64,000 bases of DNA, from positions 1 through 64,000 of the forward strand of contig NZ_CANTKB010000003.1 in assembly GCF_947654165.1 (NCBI RefSeq), written 5' to 3'. Shown in pieces: positions 9,257 to 17,335 of the stretch (position 1 is its first letter; each line of letters begins with the position of its first letter). The translations under genes were made by a program, and so were the position numbers. The notes below the pieces were generated by a model, which saw nothing but the letters and a program-made list of their open reading frames with translations, was not told the origin of the DNA and did no database searches. This stretch comes from an uncultured Blautia sp. (lineage in GTDB: Bacteria > Bacillota > Clostridia > Lachnospirales > Lachnospiraceae).

Positions 9257-10636
9257 TTGAGCAAGAGACCGAACTTATTATATGTTTTCCTGGACCAATG
9301 GAGATATCATGCGATGGGATACACAGGGATTGACCCTGTGTCTACCCCGCATATGGATGCTTTTGCCAGCGAGAGTCTGGATTGTAAGGAGGCAGTGAGT
9401 ACCTTTCCTCTCTGCTCTCCTCACAGAGCATCATTGCTCACAGGAAAATATCCGTTTAGTGTTGGAATGTGGACAAACTGTAAAATTGGATTAAGCGAAG
9501 TGCTGATGCTGCGTCCTCAGGAGGTTTGTATCGGAAATGTGTTAAAAGATCATGGTTATCATACCGGTTACATCGGTAAATGGCATTTGGATGCGTCTGA
9601 GCAGAATTTTGAGAAAAATCCTGTTTCCGGAGCAAAAGACTGGGATGCCTATACACCGCCGGGAGAGAGAAGACAGGGATTTGATTACTGGCTTTCCTAT
9701 GGTGCATGTGATAATCATTTAGACCCACATTACTGGGCTGATACACCGGAGCAGATCAAACCCGGATGCTGGTCACCGGAATTTGAGACAGATAAAGCAC
9801 TGGAATATATGGAGGGCCAAAAGGACAGCGAAGAACCTTTTGCTCTTTTTGTGTCTTATAACCCACCTCATCTTCCGTATGAGCTGGTACCGGATAAATA
9901 CTACAAACAATATGAGCATATGCCGGTTCACTTCCGTGAGAATGTACCGGAAGAAAAAAGAACTCCTGAGATGGAGACGATTACCAGACAGTATTATGCG
10001 GCAGTGACCGGTGTGGATGAGCAGTTCGGAAGAATCTTAGAGTATCTGAAAGCCAACCATATGGAAGAGGACACTCTGGTAGTTCTTTCTGCTGACCACG
10101 GAGAGATGCTAGGCTCTCATGGCCGTATGAGCAAAAATGTATGGTATGAAGAATCTGTTCATATTCCGTTATATTTAAGATGGAAGGGACAGCTTGCACC
10201 GGCTGAATATAAAGAATTGCTGGCAAGCCCGGATCATATGCCTACCTTATTAGGGCTTCTGGATATTCCGGTACCGGATACCTGTCAGGGATTTGACCAT
10301 GCTGCATGTATCAGGGGAGAAGCTGACAATGCACCTCAGGATGCTTTCTTATGCTCTTATCCGGGAATGCCGGATATGGTAGCAGAGTTTGAAAAACGTG
10401 GCATGAACAGTAAATGCTATGGATGGAGAGGAATCAGAACTCACAGATATACTTATGTGGTAAATAATGGTTATGCACCGGGTGAACAGCAGGTACGCAT
10501 GCTCTATGATAATGAGAAAGATCCATATCAGATGAATCCTCTCATGATCACAGAAGAAAACCGTGATCTGGTAAAAGATTATGATACCAGACTGAGGGAA
10601 TATCTGGATTTACAGCAGGATCCGTTTCTTTTATAA
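9257..10636 (+). CDS. Sulfatase, Cys-type (first of two)
   Basis: A 459-residue S1-family (alkaline-phosphatase fold) sulfatase that hydrolyses sulfate esters. The formylglycine site is C53 in CSPHRASLLTG, followed by GKWHLD and, near residue 280, SADHGEMLGSHG; metal-binding Asp/Asn residues are in DQWRY and ADHG. No signal peptide, so it would desulfate imported oligosaccharides in the cytoplasm. Maturation in anaerobes needs the radical-SAM enzyme anSME, which is not in this window. The start is TTG at 9257, six bases after AAGGAGGA (9243-9250); no ATG fits. The gene lies 12 bases after the GH88 gene. The sulfated sugar cannot be specified. Confidence 0.9.
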   Translation: MSKRPNLLYVFLDQWRYHAMGYTGIDPVSTPHMDAFASESLDCKEAVSTFPLCSPHRASLLTGKYPFSVGMWTNCKIGLSEVLMLRPQEVCIGNVLKDHGYHTGYIGKWHLDASEQNFEKNPVSGAKDWDAYTPPGERRQGFDYWLSYGACDNHLDPHYWADTPEQIKPGCWSPEFETDKALEYMEGQKDSEEPFALFVSYNPPHLPYELVPDKYYKQYEHMPVHFRENVPEEKRTPEMETITRQYYAAVTGVDEQFGRILEYLKANHMEEDTLVVLSADHGEMLGSHGRMSKNVWYEESVHIPLYLRWKGQLAPAEYKELLASPDHMPTLLGLLDIPVPDTCQGFDHAACIRGEADNAPQDAFLCSYPGMPDMVAEFEKRGMNSKCYGWRGIRTHRYTYVVNNGYAPGEQQVRMLYDNEKDPYQMNPLMITEENRDLVKDYDTRLREYLDLQQDPFLL

Positions 10637-10660
10637 GAAAGGGGATTTACAGGAGGGATT

Positions 10661-12175
10661 ATGAGCAAAAAAAGACAAGTGGTTTTTATTATGACTGATA
10701 CTCAGCGAATTGATATGCTGGGCTGTTACGGCAATGAACATATGGTTACGCCTAATCTTGACAGACTGGCTCAGGAAGGAATCCGTTATGACAAGGCTTA
10801 TACCACACAGCCGGTATGCCAGCCTGCAAGATCAGCGATTTTCACAGGAAGTTATCCGCATTCCTGTGCCGGATGGTCGAACTGTATGGGCTTGTCCGAT
10901 AATGTTCCAACCATCGGACAGAGATTGAGCGATGCGGGAATCCATACAGCGTATGTTGGAAAATGGCATCTTGACGGGGGCGATTACTTCGGTTTAGGCA
11001 GATGTCCCAAAGGCTGGGATGAAGAATACTGGTATGATATGCGATGCTTCCTGGATGAACTGACACCGGAAGAGCGGTTCCGGATCCGTCAGATGGAGAG
11101 CATTGAAAAATATAATATTACCGAAGATATGACTTATGGACACAGATGTGCGGACAGGGCTGTGGATTTTATTGAAAAGCACAGAGAGGAAGATTACTTC
11201 CTGGTAGTTTCTTTTGACGAACCACACGGACCGCATATTTGTCCCAAGAAATATGTGGATATCTACAAAGATTATGAGATCCCTGTTGCGGAAAACATGA
11301 AGGATACACTGGAAGATAAGCCTGAACATCACAGAATCTGGGCAGGTGAGGAATATCTGAAGGCATGCAGAGAAGATTTTTCCCTGAAACCAAAGGAATT
11401 TTTAGGATGTAATACTTTTGCGGATTATGAGATCGGAAGAGTGATTGAGGCGGCAGAGAATCAGGAAGATGCACCGGTTATCATTTATACATCTGATCAC
11501 GGTGATATGATGTATGCACATTCCCTCACAGGAAAAGGCCCGGCATTGTATGAAGAAATCGTTCATATTCCGTTGATCATCAAAGGAATTGGACAGGGCG
11601 TGGACAAGCATCCGGTTTCTCATATTAATCTGGCACCTACGATTTTTGATCTGTTTGGTGTACCGATTCCTAAGATGTTTGAAGGAAAGAGTATCTGGGA
11701 AGAAGTGCAGAATCCAGAAGTACGCTGCAATGATTATGTGTTCATGGAATTTGGAAGATATGAAGTGGATCACGATGGATTCGGCGGATATCAGCCTCTT
11801 CGGGGTGCTTACGACGGCAGATACAAAATGGTTCTGAACCTGATGACCAGTGATGAATTGTATGATCTGGAGACGGACCCACAGGAAATGGTGAATTTGA
11901 TCAATAAACCAGAGTATGATGAGGTGAAGAAACGTCTTCATAAGGCAATCCTGGATAATATGTATGAGACCAGAGATCCGTTCAGAGGATATTACTGGGA
12001 AGACAGACCTTGGGACAGGATCACCGAATACAAAACCTGGGACAGCAGACTCATGACCAGACAGAGAGAGAATGAAGAATACGAGCCAAGACAGCTTGAT
12101 TACGGAACAGGACTTCCGATCACACAGGCAGTCAGGAAAAAAGGCGAGTCTGACGCAAAATTTGCAAAGAAATAA
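10661..12175 (+). CDS. Sulfatase, Cys-type (second of two)
   Basis: A 504-residue S1-family sulfatase. The formylglycine cysteine is C53 in CQPARSAIFTG, within the CxPxR signature; DTQRIDMLGCYGNEH near the N-terminus and TSDHGDMMYAHSL near residue 280 supply metal ligands, and GKWHLDG is also conserved. No signal peptide. It differs clearly from the preceding sulfatase in sequence and length, so the two probably remove sulfate from different positions. It lies 24 bases downstream of the first sulfatase with RBS GGAGGG, and a hairpin after the stop ends the operon. Confidence 0.9.
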   Translation: MSKKRQVVFIMTDTQRIDMLGCYGNEHMVTPNLDRLAQEGIRYDKAYTTQPVCQPARSAIFTGSYPHSCAGWSNCMGLSDNVPTIGQRLSDAGIHTAYVGKWHLDGGDYFGLGRCPKGWDEEYWYDMRCFLDELTPEERFRIRQMESIEKYNITEDMTYGHRCADRAVDFIEKHREEDYFLVVSFDEPHGPHICPKKYVDIYKDYEIPVAENMKDTLEDKPEHHRIWAGEEYLKACREDFSLKPKEFLGCNTFADYEIGRVIEAAENQEDAPVIIYTSDHGDMMYAHSLTGKGPALYEEIVHIPLIIKGIGQGVDKHPVSHINLAPTIFDLFGVPIPKMFEGKSIWEEVQNPEVRCNDYVFMEFGRYEVDHDGFGGYQPLRGAYDGRYKMVLNLMTSDELYDLETDPQEMVNLINKPEYDEVKKRLHKAILDNMYETRDPFRGYYWEDRPWDRITEYKTWDSRLMTRQRENEEYEPRQLDYGTGLPITQAVRKKGESDAKFAKK

Positions 12176-12179
12176 TAGA

Positions 12180-12215
12180 AAAGACAGGGGCTGTCAAAAA
12201 CAGCATCCTGTCTTT
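12180..12215 (+). terminator. Probable terminator after the sulfatase operon
   Basis: AAAGACAGG pairs with CCTGTCTTT and an inner CTGT/ACAG stem is separated by a small internal loop. The T-run is short (CTTT), so termination may be partial; a promoter follows within 20 bases. Confidence 0.6.
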
Positions 12216-12231
12216 CGTGTATCAGTTTTAC

Positions 12232-12260
12232 TTGTGGAGAAGGGGAAGGATTAGTATAAT
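12232..12260 (+). promoter_or_regulatory. Promoter of the first two-component system
   Basis: TTGTGG at 12232-12237, 17 bases, then a consensus TATAAT at 12255-12260. It lies 36 bases before the histidine kinase start codon. Confidence 0.6.
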
Positions 12261-12295
12261 AAAAATAGATGATAATAGTGTCGGGGGGTGCAGAG

Positions 12296-14089
12296 ATGAA
12301 GAAAAGAAAAATATGGAAGACACTGCAGGGAAGGATTATCATTTACAATCTGAGTATTGTGGTTTTGATAGCTTTCATCGGAAGTATGGGTACCTATTAC
12401 AGTGCATCGAAACGTTCACTTGAGATGACAGAGAAAACCATGGAAAGTAATGTTAAGGATATTTCCGAGGATTTTTTTGTGGCTTATGAAGAAATGATGA
12501 ATATTATCCTGAATTGCACAGGGAGAAGTTCTCTGAATTTCGAAAGCATGGATTTCGTGAATCAGCCATCGGCAAAAAAGCAGGCATTAATGAACAGCAA
12601 GCTGATGGGTGATTATTGTGCGATATCAGGGTACAGCTCTTATATTAACAGACTGATGATCCTGGACAGCCAGGGACATTTTATTCAGTCGGGAAGCAAT
12701 CCTGGAAGCAAAGATGATGCAAAGAAGCTTCTGGAGACAGACTGGTTTGAGACAGAGGCACAGAAACCGGCGGATGCCTACCAGTTGGAAGTTGTTGAGA
12801 ACCCTTTTTTTAGGCAGAATGGTGAGAAGATGATACCCATTGTCAGATCGCTGGATGTAGCAGGAAGCAACAGCAAAGAAGGGTGGGGGATTCTTGTATT
12901 TTCTACAAAGCTTTATGAGGAAGAATTAAAACAGGCAAATAATGGGGATGCGATGCTGGTGGCAACCCAGAGCGGTACGGTAATTGCAGAAGAAAATACA
13001 GAAAAATATTCAGAAGAGAACTTGCAGAAAATTGTCAGCAGATTATTGGAAGAAGAGGAATTAAACGGTGTTTACAGACAGAGGATTCAGGGGGAACAGT
13101 GCCTGATCGCATACTCTCATAATGCCATGAGCGGAATTCTTACCTGCGAGATCATGCCCATAAGGTTTATCAGGAATGAGAAGATGTTGATTGTTGGTCT
13201 GACAGTCTTTTTATTTATAAGCTGTCTTGTTGTTGGAACCGGTCTGGCTGTTATCTTTTCAAACAGGCTGCGTAAGCCGGTAGCACTTTTGAACGCCCAG
13301 GTGAAAAAAATCGGAAATGGAGATTTTTCTCCAAATCCATCTATTGAGAGTGAGGATGAACTGGGAGAGATTGGAAGAGGAATCAATAAGATGAGTGCCA
13401 GAATTGCAAATCTTCTGGATAAAAGTGTGGAAGATGAAAGGGAAAAGAAAAATCTGGAGATTAAGATGCTCCAGGCACAGATTAATCCACACTTTTTGTA
13501 TAATACACTGGATTCTATCCGATGGATCGCCGTGATACAAAAAAATGCCAGTATTGTGAAAATGGTTACGGCTTTGTCAGGACTGTTGAAAAATATGGCA
13601 AAAGGTTTTAATGAAAAGGTGACCCTGCGGGCAGAACTGGATTTTTTGGGTGATTATATCACCATTGAAAAAATGCGCTATATGGAAATGTTTGATGTGG
13701 AAATAGATGTTGCAGAGGAAGCACTGTATGATGCCCAGATTATTAAGCTGACCCTGCAGCCTTTGGTGGAAAATGCTATTTTTTCAGGCATTGAACCGGG
13801 AGGAAAAAATGGAAGCATCCGAATCAGGATATGGCAGCAGGAAGAGAAGCTCTGCATCAGTGTAAAAGATGACGGAGTTGGCATGACAGAAGAAAAGATT
13901 AAGGATATTATGAATAACCCTCAAAAAAGGAAGGGAGATACCATGAGCGGCATAGGACTGCCTAATGTGGATCAGAGAATCAAACTGGTCTATGGGGATG
14001 AATATGGGCTGCGTATTAAGAGCCGGGTAGGAGAATATACGGAGATTCTGGTGACACTGCCCATGGAGTACGAAAAAGAGAATGAGTAA
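12296..14089 (+). CDS. YesM-family sensor histidine kinase
   Basis: A 597-residue membrane histidine kinase. It has a first transmembrane helix near residues 12-32, an extracytoplasmic sensor domain of about 260 residues, a second helix near 295-315 (MLIVGLTVFLFISCLVVGTG-type), a HAMP linker, the phospho-acceptor region with H399 in INPHFLYNTLDS, and a HATPase domain (LQPLVENAIF, DDGVGM, GIGLPNVDQR). I chose the ATG at 12296, preceded by GGGGGGTG, over an in-frame ATG nine codons upstream that lacks a clear RBS. It is followed by its response regulator after 15 bases. The adjacent glycan genes suggest it senses a sugar and controls them, possibly with a binding protein. Confidence 0.9.
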   Translation: MKKRKIWKTLQGRIIIYNLSIVVLIAFIGSMGTYYSASKRSLEMTEKTMESNVKDISEDFFVAYEEMMNIILNCTGRSSLNFESMDFVNQPSAKKQALMNSKLMGDYCAISGYSSYINRLMILDSQGHFIQSGSNPGSKDDAKKLLETDWFETEAQKPADAYQLEVVENPFFRQNGEKMIPIVRSLDVAGSNSKEGWGILVFSTKLYEEELKQANNGDAMLVATQSGTVIAEENTEKYSEENLQKIVSRLLEEEELNGVYRQRIQGEQCLIAYSHNAMSGILTCEIMPIRFIRNEKMLIVGLTVFLFISCLVVGTGLAVIFSNRLRKPVALLNAQVKKIGNGDFSPNPSIESEDELGEIGRGINKMSARIANLLDKSVEDEREKKNLEIKMLQAQINPHFLYNTLDSIRWIAVIQKNASIVKMVTALSGLLKNMAKGFNEKVTLRAELDFLGDYITIEKMRYMEMFDVEIDVAEEALYDAQIIKLTLQPLVENAIFSGIEPGGKNGSIRIRIWQQEEKLCISVKDDGVGMTEEKIKDIMNNPQKRKGDTMSGIGLPNVDQRIKLVYGDEYGLRIKSRVGEYTEILVTLPMEYEKENE

Positions 14090-14104
14090 AAAGAGGTTGG
14101 AGAG

Positions 14105-15751
14105 ATGTATCGTATTTTACTAGTGGATGATGAACCGTTAATATTGGCTGGCATTGCGTCGATGATGAACTGGGAAGATTATAATTGCACGGTTGTGGGG
14201 AAAGCAACAAACGGAAACCAGGCACTGGAAAAGATGAAAGAAATACAGCCGGATATTGTTATTACCGATATCAAGATGCCGGCAATGAACGGGCTGGATT
14301 TTATGGAGAAATGCAGAGAACAGGGATATCAGGCAGAATTTCTTCTCCTGACGAATCTGGAAGAGTTTTCACTGGCACAAAAAGCTCTGCGGCTTGGAGC
14401 ACTGGATTATTTAGTAAAAATAGAGATCACACCGGAAGTGCTGGGGGAAAGTCTGAAGAAAGCGGTCTCTGTGTGCAGGGAGAAAAAGGATATGGAGAAC
14501 CATGCTGTCGTTCAGGAGGTCCTTCAGAAAAATGCAGAAGAAACTACAAAAGCTTTTTTTACAGAGATTATGGAAAAAAGGAAGGATGAATGTGGAGAAC
14601 TTCAGAAAAAATGGCGGGCAGATGTGGAAAGTCTCGGTCTGGAAGAATTGTATGTCAACCCTGTACTCTGGTGGATTCGACCTTATAAGCAGGAAGAGCA
14701 TATTTTTCAGAAAACAGAGGAATCTGCACAAAAAGAAACCATGGAATATGCATCAAGTCTTCTAAAACAGTTTATGGACAGGATCAGTGATGTATATTGC
14801 ATGATCAACTGGGAGAGGAAAGGTTTTGTTGTGATCTTTCCGAAAGAAAAGATGCCGGGAAATATAAAAAATGCGGGAAAGAAAATTCTGCATATTTTTC
14901 GTGATTATTTCGGTATGCATGCTCTGGTGGCAGTGAGCAAACCTGCAGATGATATCTGGGAGGGAATCCGTATGGCTGTTGGTGAAATAAGAGCTATGGA
15001 AGAATATTACTATTATCACAGTCAGGATTCTGTTCTGTATGCAGGAGATTTTGACAGGAAAGAATTGCAGGACAGACATTCCAGACATAATGTGTTTGAT
15101 ATCAGTTTTCTGAAAAAAGATTTGAAGCAGGCACTTATGGTACAGGACAGACAGAAAGTGGAGCAGGTATTTTCAGAGGTGGCAGAACTTTTTTCGGAGT
15201 ACAAGCCGGCCAAGGAGCAGGTGGTAGATGCCTGCATGAATCTGTATTATTTTTTCTTTGACTATGCACAGGGAGGAAAAAAGGAAGAGAAGAAGGACTT
15301 TCCTTATCCCTCCGAGATTGTGGAGCGTCTGGGACAGTGTTTCACGCTGGAAGAAAATGTAAGCTGGCTCAAGGAATTGGGACAGTGGATTTCCAGTACC
15401 ATGGAAACCCTGGAAGGCGGAAGTAAGACAGAACAGTTGGTCAATGCTGCAAAAAAATATGTACAGAAAAATTACAAAGAAAAATTGACCCTTGCCATGA
15501 TCTCAGGAGATATCGGGATCAGTCAGGGATATTTAAGCAGTGTTTTCAAAAAGACAACGGGCAGCAATCTGAATGATTATGTAAACCAGGTAAAAATAGA
15601 AAAAGCAAAAGATCTTCTTGGTCTTCATGAATATATGATGTATGAAATATCGGATATGCTGGGCTTTGAAAATCCATATTACTTTAGTAAGGTTTTTAAA
15701 CGTATCACCGGAATGACACCAAGTGATTACGAAACCATGAGAAAAAGATAA
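14105..15751 (+). CDS. YesN-family response regulator with AraC-type DNA-binding domain
   Basis: A 548-residue regulator. The receiver domain (1-120) has acidic residues in LLVDDEP, the phospho-acceptor D55 in ITDIKMP, T83 in LLTNLEEF and K104. Next comes a long linker, then two helix-turn-helix motifs at the C-terminus (about 450-548, ending with the conserved AraC feature YYFSKVFKRITGMTPSDYE). One oddity: the residue after the receiver Lys is Ile (LVKIEI) instead of the usual Pro, which might alter activation. It probably receives phosphate from the kinase encoded just upstream and activates the adjacent glycan operon. Confidence 0.9.
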   Translation: MYRILLVDDEPLILAGIASMMNWEDYNCTVVGKATNGNQALEKMKEIQPDIVITDIKMPAMNGLDFMEKCREQGYQAEFLLLTNLEEFSLAQKALRLGALDYLVKIEITPEVLGESLKKAVSVCREKKDMENHAVVQEVLQKNAEETTKAFFTEIMEKRKDECGELQKKWRADVESLGLEELYVNPVLWWIRPYKQEEHIFQKTEESAQKETMEYASSLLKQFMDRISDVYCMINWERKGFVVIFPKEKMPGNIKNAGKKILHIFRDYFGMHALVAVSKPADDIWEGIRMAVGEIRAMEEYYYYHSQDSVLYAGDFDRKELQDRHSRHNVFDISFLKKDLKQALMVQDRQKVEQVFSEVAELFSEYKPAKEQVVDACMNLYYFFFDYAQGGKKEEKKDFPYPSEIVERLGQCFTLEENVSWLKELGQWISSTMETLEGGSKTEQLVNAAKKYVQKNYKEKLTLAMISGDIGISQGYLSSVFKKTTGSNLNDYVNQVKIEKAKDLLGLHEYMMYEISDMLGFENPYYFSKVFKRITGMTPSDYETMRKR

Positions 15752-15796
15752 AGGTAGGAAAAAGATAAAAATCCTATAATTCTTCCACTGTATTTT

Positions 15797-15811
15797 ACAG
15801 AAGAATTCTGT
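15797..15811 (+). promoter_or_regulatory. Inverted repeat upstream of the isomerase gene
   Basis: ACAGAA-GAA-TTCTGT, six-base arms with a three-base centre, 41 bases before the isomerase start codon and next to AT-rich sequence (TTAGAATATAA). It has the form of a regulator-binding site; the regulator is unknown. Confidence 0.35.
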
Positions 15812-15852
15812 TAGAATATAAGACAGAAATCCTGACAGGAGGAAGAAAAACA

Positions 15853-17100
15853 ATGGTTGAGACAAATAGAAAATATGTGATTGATACGGACGAAAACAGA
15901 AGCTTTTTAAAAAGTATCACAGAAAATCTTTTAAGCTTTGGACATCAGTTTCCGTCTCCGGGGGGAAGTTCCTATTATCTGGGAGATGACGGAACACCGT
16001 GGAAGGAGAGAAATCGTGAGACCTGGATCACTTCCCGTATGGCACATGTGTACAGCATCGGTACTTTTCTGGGACATGAAGGAAGCAAGGAACTGGCTGC
16101 AGCAGCGATTAAAGGTTTGAAGGGTGAACTTCATGATGATAAAAATGGGGGCTGGTATGCAGGTCTTACCGCTGAGAATGAGATTCTGCCCAATAAACAG
16201 TGCTATGCTCATGCATTTGTGATCCTGGCAGCATCTTCCGGTGTATTAGCCGGCGTGGAAGGTGCACAGGAACTCTTGGAAGATGCATTGAAATTATATG
16301 ATCTTCGCTTCTGGAACGAAGAGGAAGGGCTGTCCTGCGATACCTGGAATACGGAATTTACAATTTTGGATGATTACAGAGGATTAAATGCCAATATGCA
16401 TACTGTAGAAGCTTTTCTCGCAGCGGCGGATGTGACAGGAGATGAAAAATACCGTACAAGAGCAGGTCGTATCATTGACCGTGTGCTGGTATGGGCTTCT
16501 GACAATCACTGGAGAATCCCGGAACACTTCACAAAAGAGTGGGAAGCAGATCTGGAATGTAACAAAGAGCAGCCTGCAGATCAGTTCAAACCATACGGTG
16601 CAACACCGGGACATGGAATCGAGTGGGCAAGGCTGATCACACAGTGGGCACTTTCAGCACATAAAGGGGATAAAGAAGGAGCTTCAAAATACATAGAAGC
16701 CGCAGAACATCTTTTTAACCGTGCAGTGGAAGATGCATGGAATGCAGACGGAGCCCCTGGTATCGTATATACTACAGACTGGGAAGGAAAACCGGTGGTT
16801 CATGACAGAATGCACTGGACTCTGGCAGAGGCGATCAATGCTTCTGCGGTTCTGTATCATGTGACAAAGAAGGAAAAATACGCTGGGGATTATACCGAAT
16901 TTATGAAGTATTTAGATGAAAAAGTTTTGGATCATGTGAATGGTTCCTGGTTCCATCAGATGAATGAGAAGAATGAAGTGATTGGAACAGTATGGCCTGG
17001 AAAGTCAGATATTTATCATGCACTTCAGGCAACTTTGATTCCGTATCATACACCGGAACTGTCCATTGCCCCTGCTGTGAAAGAAGGAAAAAGAATTTAA
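15853..17100 (+). CDS. AGE-family aldose-ketose isomerase, YihS-like
   Basis: A 415-residue (alpha/alpha)6-barrel isomerase of the N-acylglucosamine 2-epimerase family, closest by recall to E. coli/Salmonella YihS. Shared segments include the arginine motif WITSRMAHVYS, YRGLNANMHTVEAFL, TPGHGIEWARL, TDWEGKPVVHDRMHW and DIYHALQATLIP. The two catalytic histidines of YihS (H248, H383) correspond to H254 and H389, with the same spacing of 135. YihS-type enzymes interconvert mannose, fructose and glucose, lyxose and xylulose, or sulfoquinovose and its ketose. Which is used here is open; no other sulfoquinovose gene is present and the Mgl transporter follows, so a plain hexose is more likely. RBS AGGAGG precedes the ATG; a strong terminator follows. 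Confidence 0.88.
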   Translation: MVETNRKYVIDTDENRSFLKSITENLLSFGHQFPSPGGSSYYLGDDGTPWKERNRETWITSRMAHVYSIGTFLGHEGSKELAAAAIKGLKGELHDDKNGGWYAGLTAENEILPNKQCYAHAFVILAASSGVLAGVEGAQELLEDALKLYDLRFWNEEEGLSCDTWNTEFTILDDYRGLNANMHTVEAFLAAADVTGDEKYRTRAGRIIDRVLVWASDNHWRIPEHFTKEWEADLECNKEQPADQFKPYGATPGHGIEWARLITQWALSAHKGDKEGASKYIEAAEHLFNRAVEDAWNADGAPGIVYTTDWEGKPVVHDRMHWTLAEAINASAVLYHVTKKEKYAGDYTEFMKYLDEKVLDHVNGSWFHQMNEKNEVIGTVWPGKSDIYHALQATLIPYHTPELSIAPAVKEGKRI

Positions 17101-17104
17101 AAGG

Positions 17105-17145
17105 AATCCGGAAGCTGGCCGATGATGCTGCTTCCGGATTTTTTT
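17105..17145 (+). terminator. Rho-independent terminator after the isomerase gene
   Basis: AATCCGGAAGC (17105-17115) is exactly complementary to GCTTCCGGATT (17130-17140), followed directly by a T-run. It insulates the isomerase from the mgl operon. Confidence 0.92.
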
Positions 17146-17243
17146 GTATGCATTGTTTCGTGCAGAAAGCCCGGAAAACGACAAAAAAATATACAATTTT
17201 ATCATATGTATAAGTACACACCTTAAAAATTTGAATGAATACA

Positions 17244-17264
17244 GAAAAATATTCTATATTTTTC
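17244..17264 (+). promoter_or_regulatory. Palindromic operator candidate upstream of mglB
   Basis: GAAAAATAT-TCT-ATATTTTTC, nine-base arms with a three-base centre. It lies 15 bases upstream of TATACT (17280-17285), a possible -10 box, so a protein bound here would overlap the -35 position. A second small stem, GCACC/GGTGC (17303-17316), sits just before the RBS. The binding protein is unknown. Confidence 0.45.
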
Positions 17265-17335
17265 CTGGAAATAATTGTGTATACTGCCATTATAAACAAA
17301 GGGCACCAAAGGGTGCAAAGCGAAGGAGGATTATT

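Noticed and set aside
9257..12175. Reading the two sulfatases as alkaline phosphatases or phosphonate hydrolases
   Set aside because: Both have the full CxPxR formylglycine signature and the GKWHLD segment of sulfatases; phosphatases of this fold use Ser or Thr in another context.
17144..17335. 64-codon N-terminal extension of mglB
   Set aside because: It runs through the terminator's downstream region and a palindrome, has no RBS, and would bury the clear lipoprotein signal that starts at 17336.
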